DNA from: Schlesneria sp.
GTDB lineage: Bacteria > Planctomycetota > Planctomycetia > Planctomycetales > Planctomycetaceae
Length of the DNA stretch: 64,000 nucleotides
Assembly: GCA_028291515.1 (NCBI GenBank)
Contig: JAQGHU010000007.1
Location: 1 to 64,000 of the forward strand
Direction: 5' to 3'
The translations under genes and the position numbers were made by a program. The notes below the pieces were generated by a model. That model did no database searches. It had not been told where the DNA came from and saw only the letters and a program-made list of their open reading frames with translations. Shown in pieces: positions 1 through 10,022 of this stretch (position 1 is the stretch's first letter; the number at the start of each line of letters is the position of its first letter).

Positions 1-281
1 CAGCGGTGAAACTCCGCCGAGCTGGCTTCGACAACTTTTTCTCAACTCTCTTAGACATCCAAAGATCCTTTCTGGCTGTTCCAGTTTAAGGAGTTGAACT
101 GTCCGTGAAATCGTCAGCACCTCAGAGCCTTCTCTTCCGCAGTGCGAGTAGGCAGCGACCCCTGTTCAGCGGCCAGAGGTTGTGTCGGACACTTTTCACA
201 ATATGACGCCTCAAAATCCGTGTTCATCCGTGTCAATCCGTGGCTCGCCTTCTCTTCAATCTAATTTCCGTCGCTTGGCCC
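1..281. other. non-coding stretch with three tandem 10-bp units
   Basis: No convincing coding frame is visible. Positions 215-244 hold three consecutive 10-bp units of the form (A/C)ATCCGTG(T/G)(T/C), a short tandem repeat. The stretch lies downstream of a minus-strand small ORF and its function is unknown. Confidence 0.4.
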
Positions 282-557
282 TCAGCCTTCCCCTTTTGCC
301 TTTGAGATCGCCGCCCGAGCCAGAGAAAAGCACACTTCTGATCTCGGATCACCGGTTTCGTCCCACGCGACCAGTTTCTCGAGCGCCTCCAGCAGTTCGG
401 GTGCGGCAGCAATCAGCCGTGCATTGCTGTCGGTGTTGCAATCGATGAACTCATCGTCTCGCAGCTCCACCAGAGTCTTCTTGCCAGCAAGGGAGACACA
501 ATCCGGTTCATCGAGCACCACGAACCATGGTCCCGGTGCTGCGTGAGCGGTTTTCAT
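282..557 (-). CDS. small phage-type hypothetical protein
   Basis: A 91-residue acidic protein. Its middle carries the pattern NARLIAAAPELLEALEKLV, followed by an Ala-rich ARAAISKAKG end. This arrangement (asparagine, then an IAAAPELLEAL helix) is typical of small uncharacterised proteins encoded by tailed phages and prophages; no function is established. An AGGGAG ribosome-binding site sits 7 nt before the ATG at 557, which supports the start. No other phage gene is nearby, so it is probably an isolated remnant or cargo gene. Confidence 0.6.
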   Translation of the reverse strand: MKTAHAAPGPWFVVLDEPDCVSLAGKKTLVELRDDEFIDCNTDSNARLIAAAPELLEALEKLVAWDETGDPRSEVCFSLARAAISKAKGEG

Positions 558-641
558 GCTGCGGCTCCCTGGAAGTCATCGCCAAGCGAGGGTGGTCGCT
601 GTTGATGTCATCGCTGCGTTTGCCACCCGTCGGAGGTTGTG

Positions 642-1085
642 TCATACAACGCGCTCGTCCCTCTTTTCTCGCTCCCTGGCTTCAGTTGCCTGGTTTTCCA
701 GATACGCGTTGGCTTCTTCCTCGGTGAGGACGGTGAACGAAAGGAACTTGGACGGATGGATCCAGATCTGGTTCTGATCATCGTTGTATGAAGAGATACA
801 GATCAACCCTGTTGCGGCATCAGCATCGTGAATGCGAAAAATAAGCGATGGCGCAAAGTCTAAGATTCCTCCCCATTGGATCGAGATAATCTTGCCGACG
901 AGTCTCGAGTGGGCTGAGGCCGGAACTGGGGGCCGATTGAGGGATCCCAGCACAGTCGCCCCAAGAAACAGACAACGATCCCTCGCTGAGCCATGATTCA
1001 CACTCCATTGAACAACACGGATCCACTTACCGAAGTGGTAGAGGGCTGGAAACTCAAGTGAAAGCGGATGGTGACAGAGGTTCAT
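642..1085 (-). CDS. hypothetical protein
   Basis: Not recognised. The frame stays open further upstream to 1229, but that would overlap the end of the carbonic anhydrase gene, so the internal ATG at 1085 (147 residues) is a more likely start. The C-terminal half looks most protein-like: hydrophobic strand-like segments (KIISIQWGGILDF, LIFRIHDADAATGLICI) and then a charged helix rich in Glu, Ala and Arg. It lies 84 nt upstream of the small phage-type gene on the same strand. Existence is moderately supported; the start is uncertain. Confidence 0.4.
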   Translation of the reverse strand: MNLCHHPLSLEFPALYHFGKWIRVVQWSVNHGSARDRCLFLGATVLGSLNRPPVPASAHSRLVGKIISIQWGGILDFAPSLIFRIHDADAATGLICISSYNDDQNQIWIHPSKFLSFTVLTEEEANAYLENQATEAREREKRDERVV

Positions 1086-1161
1086 TGCAGTCGCAGACCG
1101 GTGCGGCGACGCGTAGCACTGGCCGCTCAAAGCCTCCGCCAGTGCGACCCGCCCACAACCT

Positions 1162-1884
1162 TCACTTGAAATTGCGCAGAATGAATCGTCGATTAACTGG
1201 TTGCAGGTCTCTTGCCGATTCGGTGGCATCTTTCTCGACTGCGATCTCGTCAGCGCTGTCGAGCTTGTTGTGCTCCTTCAGGACAATCCAGCTCACATTC
1301 TCACTATGTGGCGGCGTCGTGAGCGATCCTTCGTAGCGGTAGAAGTCGTAATTGGGCAGCGCGACAAATACGCTGGGATCAACACAATGCTTTCCCGTCG
1401 CTACGGAATTGAAGAAATGCCGTAACATGACCACTCCAAATTCCTTCGGCTTCGCCACCTTCCGTTTCGATTTTGATGCCACCTTATCGTAGAACACCCC
1501 GACGACAATGTACGCAGAAGGGTATGCCTCGGGGAATGTAGGAACTTTATGAACGAGATGAACCTCGAGGTCAGCATCAACTGTGTCTATGGAGTGTTCT
1601 GAAGGGCCATGAAAATGGATTTTCACCAGCGGACATTTGATTCCGTCGTAACATATCGTTGCTACAGGTGGAGGCGGGTTTCCAGAAGGATTGCATTTAT
1701 TCGTCTCAGGAAGATCAACGATGAAATTATGACCTTCGTCGTAAACTCCCGTCAGGGTCACATTGTAGTTGAAACTTAATGCCGGAAGATCGGGAGTGTA
1801 GAGCGACTTTCCGAGATCGATGGGAGACTGCTGTGACCACGACATTGTGACAGCAGGTTCAGTCGGTTTCTTCCTGTTCGCCAT
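1162..1884 (-). CDS. alpha-class carbonic anhydrase
   Basis: Predicted zinc enzyme interconverting CO2 and bicarbonate. The 240-residue protein shows the class signatures in order: QSPIDL near residue 19, HFHGPSEHS with zinc ligands H90 and H92 and gatekeeper E96, EVHLVHK with the third ligand H109, and YRYEGSLTTPP with the active-site threonine near 189-190. The length matches the family. Most bacterial alpha-CAs are periplasmic, but this one starts MANRKKPTEP with no signal peptide, so it may be cytoplasmic unless the true start lies elsewhere. There is no obvious operon partner. Confidence 0.9.
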   Translation of the reverse strand: MANRKKPTEPAVTMSWSQQSPIDLGKSLYTPDLPALSFNYNVTLTGVYDEGHNFIVDLPETNKCNPSGNPPPPVATICYDGIKCPLVKIHFHGPSEHSIDTVDADLEVHLVHKVPTFPEAYPSAYIVVGVFYDKVASKSKRKVAKPKEFGVVMLRHFFNSVATGKHCVDPSVFVALPNYDFYRYEGSLTTPPHSENVSWIVLKEHNKLDSADEIAVEKDATESARDLQPVNRRFILRNFK

Positions 1885-1964
1885 CTAGAATAGCCCTTTC
1901 GAAAAGATGCCGATAACACTTCAATGACACACGTACATACTTTGTTGAGGCGGGATGAGACCCT

Positions 1965-3500
1965 TCACTTCCAGAACGACCGATCCAACGTCCGATAGTT
2001 GATCGCCTCGCTTAAGTGGTCGCTGTTGATGTTGTCGCTGGCCGAAAGGTCGGCAATCGTGCGGCTGATGCGGAGGATTTTGTCGTGGGCTCGGGCGGAG
2101 AGGCCCATTTCTTCCATCGCCGACTTCAACAGCGATTCAGCATCGGGTTCCAGCTTGCAATATTTGCGGATCTGCGGCGGCGTCATCCGGCCATTCAGAC
2201 GCAGCGAGTTTTTGCCGAAACGATGCTGCTGCATTTCGCGTGCGGCGTACACGTCGGTCTTCATCTTCTCACTGCTGGTCCCGATCGATTGATCGGACAA
2301 CTGGCGGAACGGAACCGGCGGGACTTCGATATGAATATCCAGGCGATCCAGCAGCGGGCCGCTGATTCGGCCGACGTAACGTTCGACCTGCAGCGGATTG
2401 CATTTGCACTGCCGCTTCGGATCGCCGCGATAGCCGCAGGGACAAGGGTTCATCGCCGCGACCAGCATGATGTTGGCGGGAAAGGTCAGGCTGCCCATCG
2501 CGCGGCTGATCGTCACCGTGCCATCTTCCAGCGGCTGACGCAGCACCTCCAGCGTCCGTCGGTTGAACTCGGGAAGCTCATCAAGGAACAAGACTCCATT
2601 ATGGGCCAGACTGATTTCACCCGGTGCCGGGATGCTGCCCCCACCGACCAGGCCCGCTTCACTGATCGTATGATGCGGCGAGCGGAATGGCCGCCGTATC
2701 ATCAGGGGCTGGCTGGGATCAAGACGGCCGACGGCACTCCAGATCCGAGTCGTCTGCAGGCTCTCTTCCGGAGCAAGTTCGGGCAGGATGGTCCCCAGCC
2801 GCGATGCGAGCAACGTCTTGCCGGTTCCCGGCGAGCCGATCATCAGCAGGTGGTGGGCTCCCGCGGCGGCGACCGTGACGGCTCGTTTCGCGGACTCCTG
2901 GCCTTTGACGTCACTATAATCGACTTGATAGCCACCGAATTCCGCGACGGCGTCGTCCCAACTGAACGGATAGGCGGGGATGTCGAGTTGGCCGCTGAAG
3001 AACCCGACCGCTTCGGTCAGGCTGGCCACGGGGATGATGTCGACTCCGTCGACAACGGCGGCTTCGCGGGCGTTGGCGGCGGGAACGATCAGTCCCTTCA
3101 TTCCCAGTTCTTTGGCCTTCAGGGCCATCGACAGCGTCCCCTTGGCAGGACGAATCGAGCCATCGAGGGCCAGTTCACCGACCGCCGAATACTTGCCGAG
3201 CACGTCCGACACCAACTGGCCGCTGGCCACGAGCAACCCCAGCGCGATCGACAGATCGACCGAGGCGGCGTCTTTGGGCAGGTCCGCAGGGGACAGGTTA
3301 ATAACGATCCGATCGATCGGTCGGACGTAGCCGCTATTAACAAGGGCTCGTTCAATGCGATGCGTGCTTTCTCGCACAGCCGCTTCGGCCAGGCCGACCA
3401 GGATCGTTTTCGGCAGGGCGCCCGGCGAAATATCCACCTCAACATCAACGGAAGCCGCGTCGATCCCGAGCAGTGAATACGTCGTTAACTTGGCAAGCAC
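1965..3500 (-). CDS. comM: ComM/YifB family Mg-chelatase-like AAA+ ATPase
   Basis: A 511-residue protein of the usual length. The N-terminal Lon-like domain starts MLAKLTTYSLLGIDA and includes PGALPKTILVGLAEAAVRES. Walker A is GSPGTGKT at residues 222-229 and Walker B is VLFLDE near 303-308. A four-cysteine segment (C353, C355, C365, C367) and a C-terminal Mg-chelatase-like domain follow. In Proteobacteria ComM is a hexameric helicase that promotes branch migration during natural transformation; that role is known for the family and only inferred here. It is a single gene on the minus strand, divergent from cysK. Confidence 0.93.
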   Translation of the reverse strand: MLAKLTTYSLLGIDAASVDVEVDISPGALPKTILVGLAEAAVRESTHRIERALVNSGYVRPIDRIVINLSPADLPKDAASVDLSIALGLLVASGQLVSDVLGKYSAVGELALDGSIRPAKGTLSMALKAKELGMKGLIVPAANAREAAVVDGVDIIPVASLTEAVGFFSGQLDIPAYPFSWDDAVAEFGGYQVDYSDVKGQESAKRAVTVAAAGAHHLLMIGSPGTGKTLLASRLGTILPELAPEESLQTTRIWSAVGRLDPSQPLMIRRPFRSPHHTISEAGLVGGGSIPAPGEISLAHNGVLFLDELPEFNRRTLEVLRQPLEDGTVTISRAMGSLTFPANIMLVAAMNPCPCGYRGDPKRQCKCNPLQVERYVGRISGPLLDRLDIHIEVPPVPFRQLSDQSIGTSSEKMKTDVYAAREMQQHRFGKNSLRLNGRMTPPQIRKYCKLEPDAESLLKSAMEEMGLSARAHDKILRISRTIADLSASDNINSDHLSEAINYRTLDRSFWK

Positions 3501-3744
3501 GCCGGTGCGCCTTGGCTAATGTTTTAAGAGGCCCTCAGTAGAAAACTCATTCTGGAACGCACGGGGGTTCATCGCAAGGGCAGAGGGGGGCGAATTGAAT
3601 GATTGGAGGCGAGCGTCATTTGATGTTGTTCGCACATCCGCTTGGCCCAATCTCTTGGCGAGATTGGCTACGGGGAGAAAAAATCGGTTCGCCGTCGATT
3701 AAGGCTGAAATTACGAAGGACCGGCGAAAATTGCCATAACCCCT

Positions 3745-3772
3745 TTGCGCAAAAGCGGTCTTCGCGTAATAT
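3745..3772 (+). promoter_or_regulatory. candidate sigma-70-type promoter for cysK
   Basis: TTGCGC (3745-3750), a 16-bp spacer and TAATAT (3767-3772) lie about 73 nt upstream of the cysK ATG in the 344-bp gap between divergent comM and cysK. Match by eye only; the rest of the gap shows no gene. Confidence 0.4.
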
Positions 3773-3844
3773 CCGGGCACAGATCAGGATCACTCGACGG
3801 AACCGTCGCTGAATCAAAAGATTGCCTTAGGAAGGAACCCACTC

Positions 3845-4777
3845 ATGCCGGTTTTTCAGGACAACTCAGAATCCATTGGTCGTACGCCGCTGGTGAAGAT
3901 CAATCGCCTGACGGAAGGGCTGAAAGCGACGGTCCTCGCCAAGATCGAGGGTCGCAACCCGGCCTATAGCGTGAAGTGCCGCATCGGGGCCGCGATGATT
4001 TGGGATGCCGAATCGACCGGCAAGCTGAAGCCCGGGATGCACGTGGTGGAACCGACCAGCGGGAACACCGGGATTGCTCTGGCCTACGTCTGTGCCGCTC
4101 GCGGTTACAAGCTGACGTTGACCATGCCCGAGACGATGTCGATCGAGCGACGGCTGATGCTGAAGGGCTTCGGAGCCGAGTTGATTCTGACTCCCGGTGC
4201 CGAGGGGATGAAGGGTGCCATCGCCAAGGCGACCGAGTTGTCAGTTGAACCTGGTTACTTCATGCCGCAACAGTTCGAGAACCCGGCTAACCCGGCAATT
4301 CACTTCAAGACCACGGGCCCCGAGATCTTCAATGACACCGAAGGCAAAGTCGACTACTTCGTCTCCGGGGTCGGCACAGGCGGAACGATCACGGGGGTGT
4401 CTCGCTACTTAAAGAATGAAAAGAAGCTGCCGGTGAAGTCGATCGCCGTCGAGCCAACGTCCAGCCCCGTGCTGTCGGGCGGGGCGCCAGGCAAGCACAA
4501 GATCCAGGGGATCGGGGCCGGCTTCGTACCGATCATCCTTGATCGCAGCGTGATTGATGAGATTGTTCAGGTCACCGACGATGAGTCGTTCGCGATGGCC
4601 AAGCGATTGATGAAGGAAGAAGGAATTACGTCAGGGATCAGTTGTGGTGCTGCGATGGCCGCCGCACTCAAGGTGGCCGCTCGACCAGAAGCAGCCGGGA
4701 AAACGATTGTGGTGATTCTGCCAGACAGTGGCGAACGATACCTGTCGACGCTGCTGTTCGAGGACCTCCGCAATTAG
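3845..4777 (+). CDS. cysK: cysteine synthase A (O-acetylserine sulfhydrylase)
   Basis: PLP enzyme that makes L-cysteine from O-acetylserine and sulfide in the cytoplasm. The 310-residue protein has the canonical length. The PLP lysine is K44 in SVKCRIGA, the substrate loop TSGNTG is at 71-76 and the phosphate-binding loop GTGGT follows in the second half. The start is supported by a GGAAGG sequence upstream of the ATG. The TAG stop at 4775-4777 is also the first three bases of a dispersed repeat. It is divergent from comM and appears monocistronic. Confidence 0.96.
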   Translation: MPVFQDNSESIGRTPLVKINRLTEGLKATVLAKIEGRNPAYSVKCRIGAAMIWDAESTGKLKPGMHVVEPTSGNTGIALAYVCAARGYKLTLTMPETMSIERRLMLKGFGAELILTPGAEGMKGAIAKATELSVEPGYFMPQQFENPANPAIHFKTTGPEIFNDTEGKVDYFVSGVGTGGTITGVSRYLKNEKKLPVKSIAVEPTSSPVLSGGAPGKHKIQGIGAGFVPIILDRSVIDEIVQVTDDESFAMAKRLMKEEGITSGISCGAAMAAALKVAARPEAAGKTIVVILPDSGERYLSTLLFEDLRN

Positions 4778-4872
4778 TGCGGTCGCACTTCCGTGTCGCG
4801 TTAAAACATGGGTTAGACACAATGGGTTTTCGCTCGCGGGACGCCTCAGTTAGGTTGGATGCGCTCTAGTCG
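4775..4872 (+). repeat. dispersed ~98-bp non-coding repeat, copy 1
   Basis: Starts with a small hairpin (TAGTGC-N4-GCACTT), then CGTGTCGCGTT, then TCGCTCGCGGGACGCC, and ends around TGCGCTCTAGTCG. A similar sequence in the same orientation occurs at 63277-63376 with the same landmarks at the same spacing. It begins at the cysK stop codon. No coding function is apparent. Confidence 0.7.
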
Positions 4873-4982
4873 AAAGATGAACGGACAGGACCGGGTCCCG
4901 GACTCGGCGTTGTCTCACGTGCTCTCAATGGATTGAGACCGCGTCGTCGAATGATCTGTCATGAGATGAAAGGATGCCTCAC

Positions 4983-5324
4983 ATGACTCGTTACACATTT
5001 CTGAGTTTGGCGTTGGTTTGTGCCGTCGGTACATGGTTGTCGACATCGCACGCTGATGAGGAAAAGGCCGCACCCAGCGGTGCGCTGACTGAGCTGATGG
5101 CTCGGATCGAGAAGCTCGAAAAGCGACTGGCTGTCTTGGAAGACCGCGAGCAGTACCCGCGTCAGGTGAATGCGGTCACCGACCCTTCCGAGTTGAAGGT
5201 GCCGCAACAGCTTCAACAAGGGAACACCGTGACCCCGAAGGCTGGTGTCGAGGGGCAGCGCCCGGCCGCTCGAGTCTGGTTGTTGAAGCAGACGGAACAA
5301 AAGCCGGCCACGTCAGCAAAGTAG
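4983..5324 (+). CDS. small exported coiled-coil protein
   Basis: Not assigned to a family. The ATG at 4983 is preferred over the one at 4974 because GAAAGG lies 9 nt before it. The 113-residue protein begins with a signal peptide (MTRYTFLSLALVCAVGTWLSTSHA) with a probable cleavage after SHA. A short Leu/Glu/Lys-rich coiled coil (LMARIEKLEKRLAVLEDRE) and a polar tail follow. It probably acts in the periplasm, perhaps as an oligomer. It stands alone between cysK and a convergent gene. Confidence 0.6.
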   Translation: MTRYTFLSLALVCAVGTWLSTSHADEEKAAPSGALTELMARIEKLEKRLAVLEDREQYPRQVNAVTDPSELKVPQQLQQGNTVTPKAGVEGQRPAARVWLLKQTEQKPATSAK

Positions 5325-5464
5325 ACGGCCCTCTCCGAGTGTCTCGCCCTATTTCACAGATCCGTGTCAACCGGTCCGCGCCTGACGCAGCGCGGCTCAC
5401 CTGTCAGAAGAGGCTACTCACTCGATGCAAAGTTGGTCCCGGTCCGCAGACATGCTGTTCGATC

Positions 5465-6625
5465 CTATTCGCGCGGTGCAGGGTTTGATTCCGAAGGGCG
5501 AGTCAGCGGGAACAACAACTGCAACAGCAGAAACAGCCCGAGCGGCGCGAAGATCAGCGTTCGCAAGACGATGAGCGCCGCGTGCGGCAGCGGAATGGTA
5601 CTGGCAATCGCCAGGTACATCAGTACTAGCAGAAACGTGGCGATCAGTACGCCGCAGCCCATCGCGGTCATCTGCGTCTTGAAGATGGCCCGTTCGGACA
5701 TCGGTTCGAAATGCAGATCGATCGTGCGGCGGCGTTTGACCGATCGATGAGTCGCGTCCGCAGTTTCGAACACCTTCACCAGTTCGGGCCACTCCATCGG
5801 CAACTCAGCTGCGGAACTGGCCAGCCTCAGAAACTCTCGCGCCGCCTCGATCTGATTCCCTTCGCGGCGCGTTCCGTTCGGTTCGGTAACGATCCAGTTT
5901 CCAACACCTGTCCGTTCCAATCGGACCGATCCGCGATCGGTCTGGATCGTCAATCGGCAGCCGGCTGTGGTGCCTGCCTGAGCATCCCACGTTGCCTCGG
6001 GCAGGTCTCGTCCCGACAGCTTGACGCTTTGCGTTCTGACGATGCCGTCGGCCGCGCCGGTGCGCATGGCCGTCACTTGATCATAGTCGCCGCTGAACCA
6101 CCGCAGCAGATCGAAATCGAGCAGCATCGCCGCATCGATTTCCGTCTGAGGCAACGTCGAAGATTGATTGCCGCTGACGAATTCACGCTGGAACTGCAAC
6201 AGATGCACCTGTCCCAGCGATCCCGATCGAAGAGTCTCTCGCAATGACACCAAAGCGGGATCACAACGATGCCACACCGCGGGCATCAGCGCCACACGAT
6301 TGTCGTCGCGGATCAAGCTAAGTTCGTAGATGAAAGTACTACCTTGGCCGGTACTGGGCATGAACAACAGACGCTGGCCAGCATTGGCGAGCTGTTTGAT
6401 GGCATCCAGTTCACGTTCATCGCTGCCTCCAACCAGGACGGCATCGAATGTCTGGACGAGATCCTCCCAGCGCGATGTCAATCGGATTCCGCGCCGATCG
6501 CGGAGCAACTGTGTCGCAGCCTCGGTCAGTGTCGCCGCTAGAGAGAGCTCGTGAGTCGGATCATTTTCGATCGCATCGAGCCAAGGAACGACGCCAATAT
6601 CATCGCAAAGCAGGGCAAGTCGCAT
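5465..6625 (-). CDS. Gfo/Idh/MocA-like protein with C-terminal membrane segments
   Basis: A 386-residue protein whose first ~300 residues follow the Gfo/Idh layout: an N-terminal Rossmann-like region (MRLALLCDD..., FDAVLVGGSDERELD) and a C-terminal alpha/beta region ending FETADATHRSVKRRRTIDL, a phrase typical of planctomycete members. The usual GxGxxG nucleotide loop is replaced by LLCDDIGVV, and the EKP position reads MPS, so dehydrogenase activity is doubtful. The last ~70 residues contain two strongly hydrophobic segments (VLIATFLLVLMYLAIA and LIFAPLGLFLLLQLLF), anchoring it in the membrane. The next minus-strand gene downstream is over 500 bp away. Confidence 0.65.
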   Translation of the reverse strand: MRLALLCDDIGVVPWLDAIENDPTHELSLAATLTEAATQLLRDRRGIRLTSRWEDLVQTFDAVLVGGSDERELDAIKQLANAGQRLLFMPSTGQGSTFIYELSLIRDDNRVALMPAVWHRCDPALVSLRETLRSGSLGQVHLLQFQREFVSGNQSSTLPQTEIDAAMLLDFDLLRWFSGDYDQVTAMRTGAADGIVRTQSVKLSGRDLPEATWDAQAGTTAGCRLTIQTDRGSVRLERTGVGNWIVTEPNGTRREGNQIEAAREFLRLASSAAELPMEWPELVKVFETADATHRSVKRRRTIDLHFEPMSERAIFKTQMTAMGCGVLIATFLLVLMYLAIASTIPLPHAALIVLRTLIFAPLGLFLLLQLLFPLTRPSESNPAPRE

Positions 6626-6682
6626 GAAGTAGTCGAATTCCAGACGTAATCAAGTGAGTAAACAATGTTGTCGGTGATCGAT

Positions 6683-9600
6683 CTAACCGCCGCGCAGCTT
6701 TGCCGTGACGGCATCCAGGCGTAGCTTAGCGTCGGCGGCGTGAGTCGTTTTGGGGAACTTGTCCATCAGCAAGCGATAGGTCGCAGCGGCCTCTTTCCAC
6801 TGTGATTGCTGCTCATCGCACTTGCCCGATTGCAGCAACGCAGCCGACTGCCAATCGGGGTAGGAGTAGTTCGCATAGACTTTCTGATAGGCCAGGAAGG
6901 CGTCGGCCCACTTTTCTTGCAGGAACAGACTTTCGCCGATCAGAAACTGGGCTTTGGCCGCCGTCTCGGTTTTTTCCGCAACGGGGTCCGCCAGGACTCG
7001 TTCGAATGCTTTGCGAGCTTCATCGAATTTCGGCGGAGCCTGTTGCTTGTAACCACGTCCAAGCACTTCTTCGGCTTGATAGAGGAACGTCGACCTTGTC
7101 GGACGCTGACGCAGCTCGCCGACGATTACTTCGAGTTCGTCGTACTTCTTCTGGCGGAACGCAATCTCAGCCATGAGGACCCAAGTGCGATCGAACCAGG
7201 CCAGCGATTTCACCTCCGCGTTGTCCTGTTCTTTTCGCAGCGCATCCAATCGACCACGAGCGGCATCCAGATCCGCGTCTGTCGCTTTCGGGTTCGCGAG
7301 GATCGACTCGACAATGCTGTACGACGCATACCAGCGGTGCTGACTGTTGGGGAAGTCCTTCGTCAATCGATCCGCAAGCTGGCGCACGTCGTCCCAGCGT
7401 TGCTGACCAACGGCCAGCACCAGCAGTTGGTAGAGGGCGACCTCTTTCACTTCGGGATCGCTTTTATCGGACTCAAGCAGCTTCTCGAAGGCCAGCTTGG
7501 CCGCTTCCAGATGCTCGGCCACGAGTTCACTCTCCGCGAGAGACAATTGAGCATTGTCGGCCAGTTCACTGTCAGGAGTTTCTTCCACAATCCGGCGGAA
7601 AATGGCATCAGCCCTTTCGTAGCGACCCGCGTGATAGTTGAGCAGCGCCCATTCATCCAGCAACTGATCCAGTCGCAGTGGCTTGGGGAATCGCTTGACC
7701 AATTCTTGGTACTCGGCATCCGCCTCGGTCGTCCGTTTCGCTTTTCGATGCAACCGCGCCGCCTGTAATCCCGCTCGGTAGGAATACAACAGCGGAGGCT
7801 GCTGGTCCGCCCCGACAGCCGCGGGTTGATCAGCAGAGGCTTTGCGCAGCAGCTCGTCGAATGCAACAACCGCTTCGTCGACCTGTCCAAGTTCTTTCAA
7901 TGATTCCGCACGATAGTAAGCACATTCCGCAGCCAAGCGGTGCATGGGGAATTGCTGAACAACCTGCTGATATGTCTTGGCCGCGGCTTCGAACTTCTTC
8001 TGCTTGTACTGAGCCCAGGCCAAGCCGCGAATCGCGAATGGCTGTGATTCCGATTCCTTCCAGAGAGGAATGAGCGACTCATATAGGCTGGCGGCGGCGG
8101 TCCAGTCTTCACGTGCTTCAGCGGCCTCAGCCAGTTGTTGCAACGTGACCGCTCGCAAAGGATGCTGAGGAAACTCTTTCTTCAATCGTTCGAGAGCCGC
8201 GTCGGACTTCGTAAAGTCGTCCCGCCTGGCTGCGGCGACAGCGACGATCGAGATGGCTCGCGCCGCCTGACGGCCTTGGGGAGACAGAGCAAGATATTCC
8301 TGTGCCGACTTATCCGACTCTTCGTATTTCTTCTCGGCCAGGAACGCATCCGCTTGAAGGACGAAGGCATCGATCAACTCGGACTTCGGCCCCTCGGTAC
8401 GGACGGTCTCCACCAATGGAGCGAGCAACTCCAGAGCCTGCGTATGCTCACCTTGTAACTCGCGGGAAAACGCCAGGTAGTATCGGGCCTGACCCTTGGT
8501 CACGGGCAGCGTGCTATTCGTCATGACGTTGGTGAATCGCTTCGCGGCCGATTCATAGAACGTCGCCACTTCGGCCGCTGGTTTTTGATCGCGTAATGCA
8601 ATCGCGGCGCGGGCTAGGTCCAATCGACCGGCCAGCAATTCCGTATGCAAACGCAAGCCACTGGTGGGATACTCGGTGGCAAACCGCGTCAATAGTTGAT
8701 CGGCGGCAGTGAGATCGCCCGATTCAATCGCCAGTTCGGACAGCGCGTGTAAACTGTCGTCGCCATATTCACCCTTGGGCCACTTGGTAGCCACCGTTTC
8801 GAATAGCTGGCGAGCTTCCGCGGTGCGGCCGAGGTTTCTTTCGCAGATGGCTTGTTGAAACAGAATCGTCTCAGCGGCAGGCTGATCACCGGCGACTTTG
8901 GCTGCGGCCTTCAACGCATCAACCGCTTTCGCAAAATCACCCTGGCTCTTGTAGCTTAAACCCAACCAATATCCGGCAGTCACGCGTTGCGACTTCTCAT
9001 TGGCTGCGGTTTCGAATTGCGGAACAGCCTCCGCAAACTGGCCTGCCTGATAGTAGGCGTATCCCGCGTTCAAATGCGCGGCGGGAATGAATCGACTGTT
9101 GGGAAACTTCTTGATGACGTCCAGGTAACCTGTGGCGGCCTCGGGAAAGCGTTTGCGATCGAATGCGAACGCGGCGAGATGAAACTGGGCATCGGCGGCG
9201 CGGGCACCATCCGGTTTGTTCGCCAGCTCTTTGAATTGCGCGATGGCATCGTCGTCTCGCTTCAGCGCCTCAAGCGCCCTGGCTCGACCGAACTTGGCAT
9301 CTTCAATCAATGGCCCGCCTGGAAATCGTTCGATCGCCAGTTGAAAGTTGACCAGCGCCGCGGCGGGATCGTTCAATCGCAACTGCGTGTCCGCCAGATA
9401 AGGCAGGGCGTGATCTTGAAAGTTGTCCTTGGGATAGTCTTTCAGATACGCATCCAGTTCCGCGCGGGCCGTGGGAAGATCCTCCTGCAGGTAGCTGCAT
9501 TCGGCAATGCGGTAGCGCGCCTGGGGAATATTGGTGTTCTGGGGATAGTCCTTCACGAAGCCGCGCAGCTCTTCTCGAGCGGCTTTGAAGTCCTCCATGT

Positions 9601-9859
9601 TGACCAGCGTCAGACCCAGATACAGCCGTGCCAGGGGAACCTTGTCGTGCTTTTCGTAAGTCTTCAAGAATGCACGAAAACGATCCGCCGCCGTGGACCA
9701 GCGACTTTGCTTGTATAGGCCGACAGCAAGGTTGTATTCATCCAAGGCAGCATCGGCCCGCACCACGGTTGGTACGACCGACGGCAGCGCAGCGCCACCC
9801 ACCAGGCAACTCAGGACAAGTCCCCAGCGCAAGCTAAATTTTTGATATGGCAATGACAT
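6683..9859 (-). CDS. large exported tetratricopeptide-repeat protein
   Basis: From the ATG at 9859 (GGAAGG 4-5 nt upstream) the protein has 1058 residues. It begins with a signal peptide (MSLPYQKFSLRWGLVLSCLVGGAALP...) and is otherwise almost entirely TPR repeats of the BamD/YbgF type, for example AADRFRAFLKTYEKHDKVPLA and AAKTYQQVVQQFPMHRLA. The TPR units (about 34 residues each) run to the C-terminus. Such proteins act as periplasmic or envelope scaffolds; partners are unknown. A longer reading from 9931 adds 24 residues without a signal-like start and is rejected. It may be co-transcribed with the 10489-10082 gene, but a hairpin lies between. Confidence 0.85.
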   Translation of the reverse strand: MSLPYQKFSLRWGLVLSCLVGGAALPSVVPTVVRADAALDEYNLAVGLYKQSRWSTAADRFRAFLKTYEKHDKVPLARLYLGLTLVNMEDFKAAREELRGFVKDYPQNTNIPQARYRIAECSYLQEDLPTARAELDAYLKDYPKDNFQDHALPYLADTQLRLNDPAAALVNFQLAIERFPGGPLIEDAKFGRARALEALKRDDDAIAQFKELANKPDGARAADAQFHLAAFAFDRKRFPEAATGYLDVIKKFPNSRFIPAAHLNAGYAYYQAGQFAEAVPQFETAANEKSQRVTAGYWLGLSYKSQGDFAKAVDALKAAAKVAGDQPAAETILFQQAICERNLGRTAEARQLFETVATKWPKGEYGDDSLHALSELAIESGDLTAADQLLTRFATEYPTSGLRLHTELLAGRLDLARAAIALRDQKPAAEVATFYESAAKRFTNVMTNSTLPVTKGQARYYLAFSRELQGEHTQALELLAPLVETVRTEGPKSELIDAFVLQADAFLAEKKYEESDKSAQEYLALSPQGRQAARAISIVAVAAARRDDFTKSDAALERLKKEFPQHPLRAVTLQQLAEAAEAREDWTAAASLYESLIPLWKESESQPFAIRGLAWAQYKQKKFEAAAKTYQQVVQQFPMHRLAAECAYYRAESLKELGQVDEAVVAFDELLRKASADQPAAVGADQQPPLLYSYRAGLQAARLHRKAKRTTEADAEYQELVKRFPKPLRLDQLLDEWALLNYHAGRYERADAIFRRIVEETPDSELADNAQLSLAESELVAEHLEAAKLAFEKLLESDKSDPEVKEVALYQLLVLAVGQQRWDDVRQLADRLTKDFPNSQHRWYASYSIVESILANPKATDADLDAARGRLDALRKEQDNAEVKSLAWFDRTWVLMAEIAFRQKKYDELEVIVGELRQRPTRSTFLYQAEEVLGRGYKQQAPPKFDEARKAFERVLADPVAEKTETAAKAQFLIGESLFLQEKWADAFLAYQKVYANYSYPDWQSAALLQSGKCDEQQSQWKEAAATYRLLMDKFPKTTHAADAKLRLDAVTAKLRGG

Positions 9860-10022
9860 GAAACCTTCCCGCAGCACCAAAACTCGCCTGCTGTACCGAC
9901 TGATGGTAGCCGCACGAGTCGCTGCGAGCAAATCGCGATCCGATTCGGGTCAACGAGAGCCTCAACAGAGTCTTGAATATCGAAGGGATCGCGGCCTCAG
10001 GCTGAAGGGCTGTGACGATTTC

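Noticed and set aside
1058-1336. Plus-strand frame over the end of carbonic anhydrase
   Set aside because: It overlaps the alpha-CA gene antisense and has no signature.
2016-3476. Long plus-strand open frame of 486 codons opposite comM
   Set aside because: It is antisense to a strongly recognisable ComM gene and has no domain pattern; it reflects the codon bias of the true gene.
6806-7768. 320-codon plus-strand frame inside the TPR gene
   Set aside because: It lies fully opposite a clear TPR coding sequence and shows no recognisable family.
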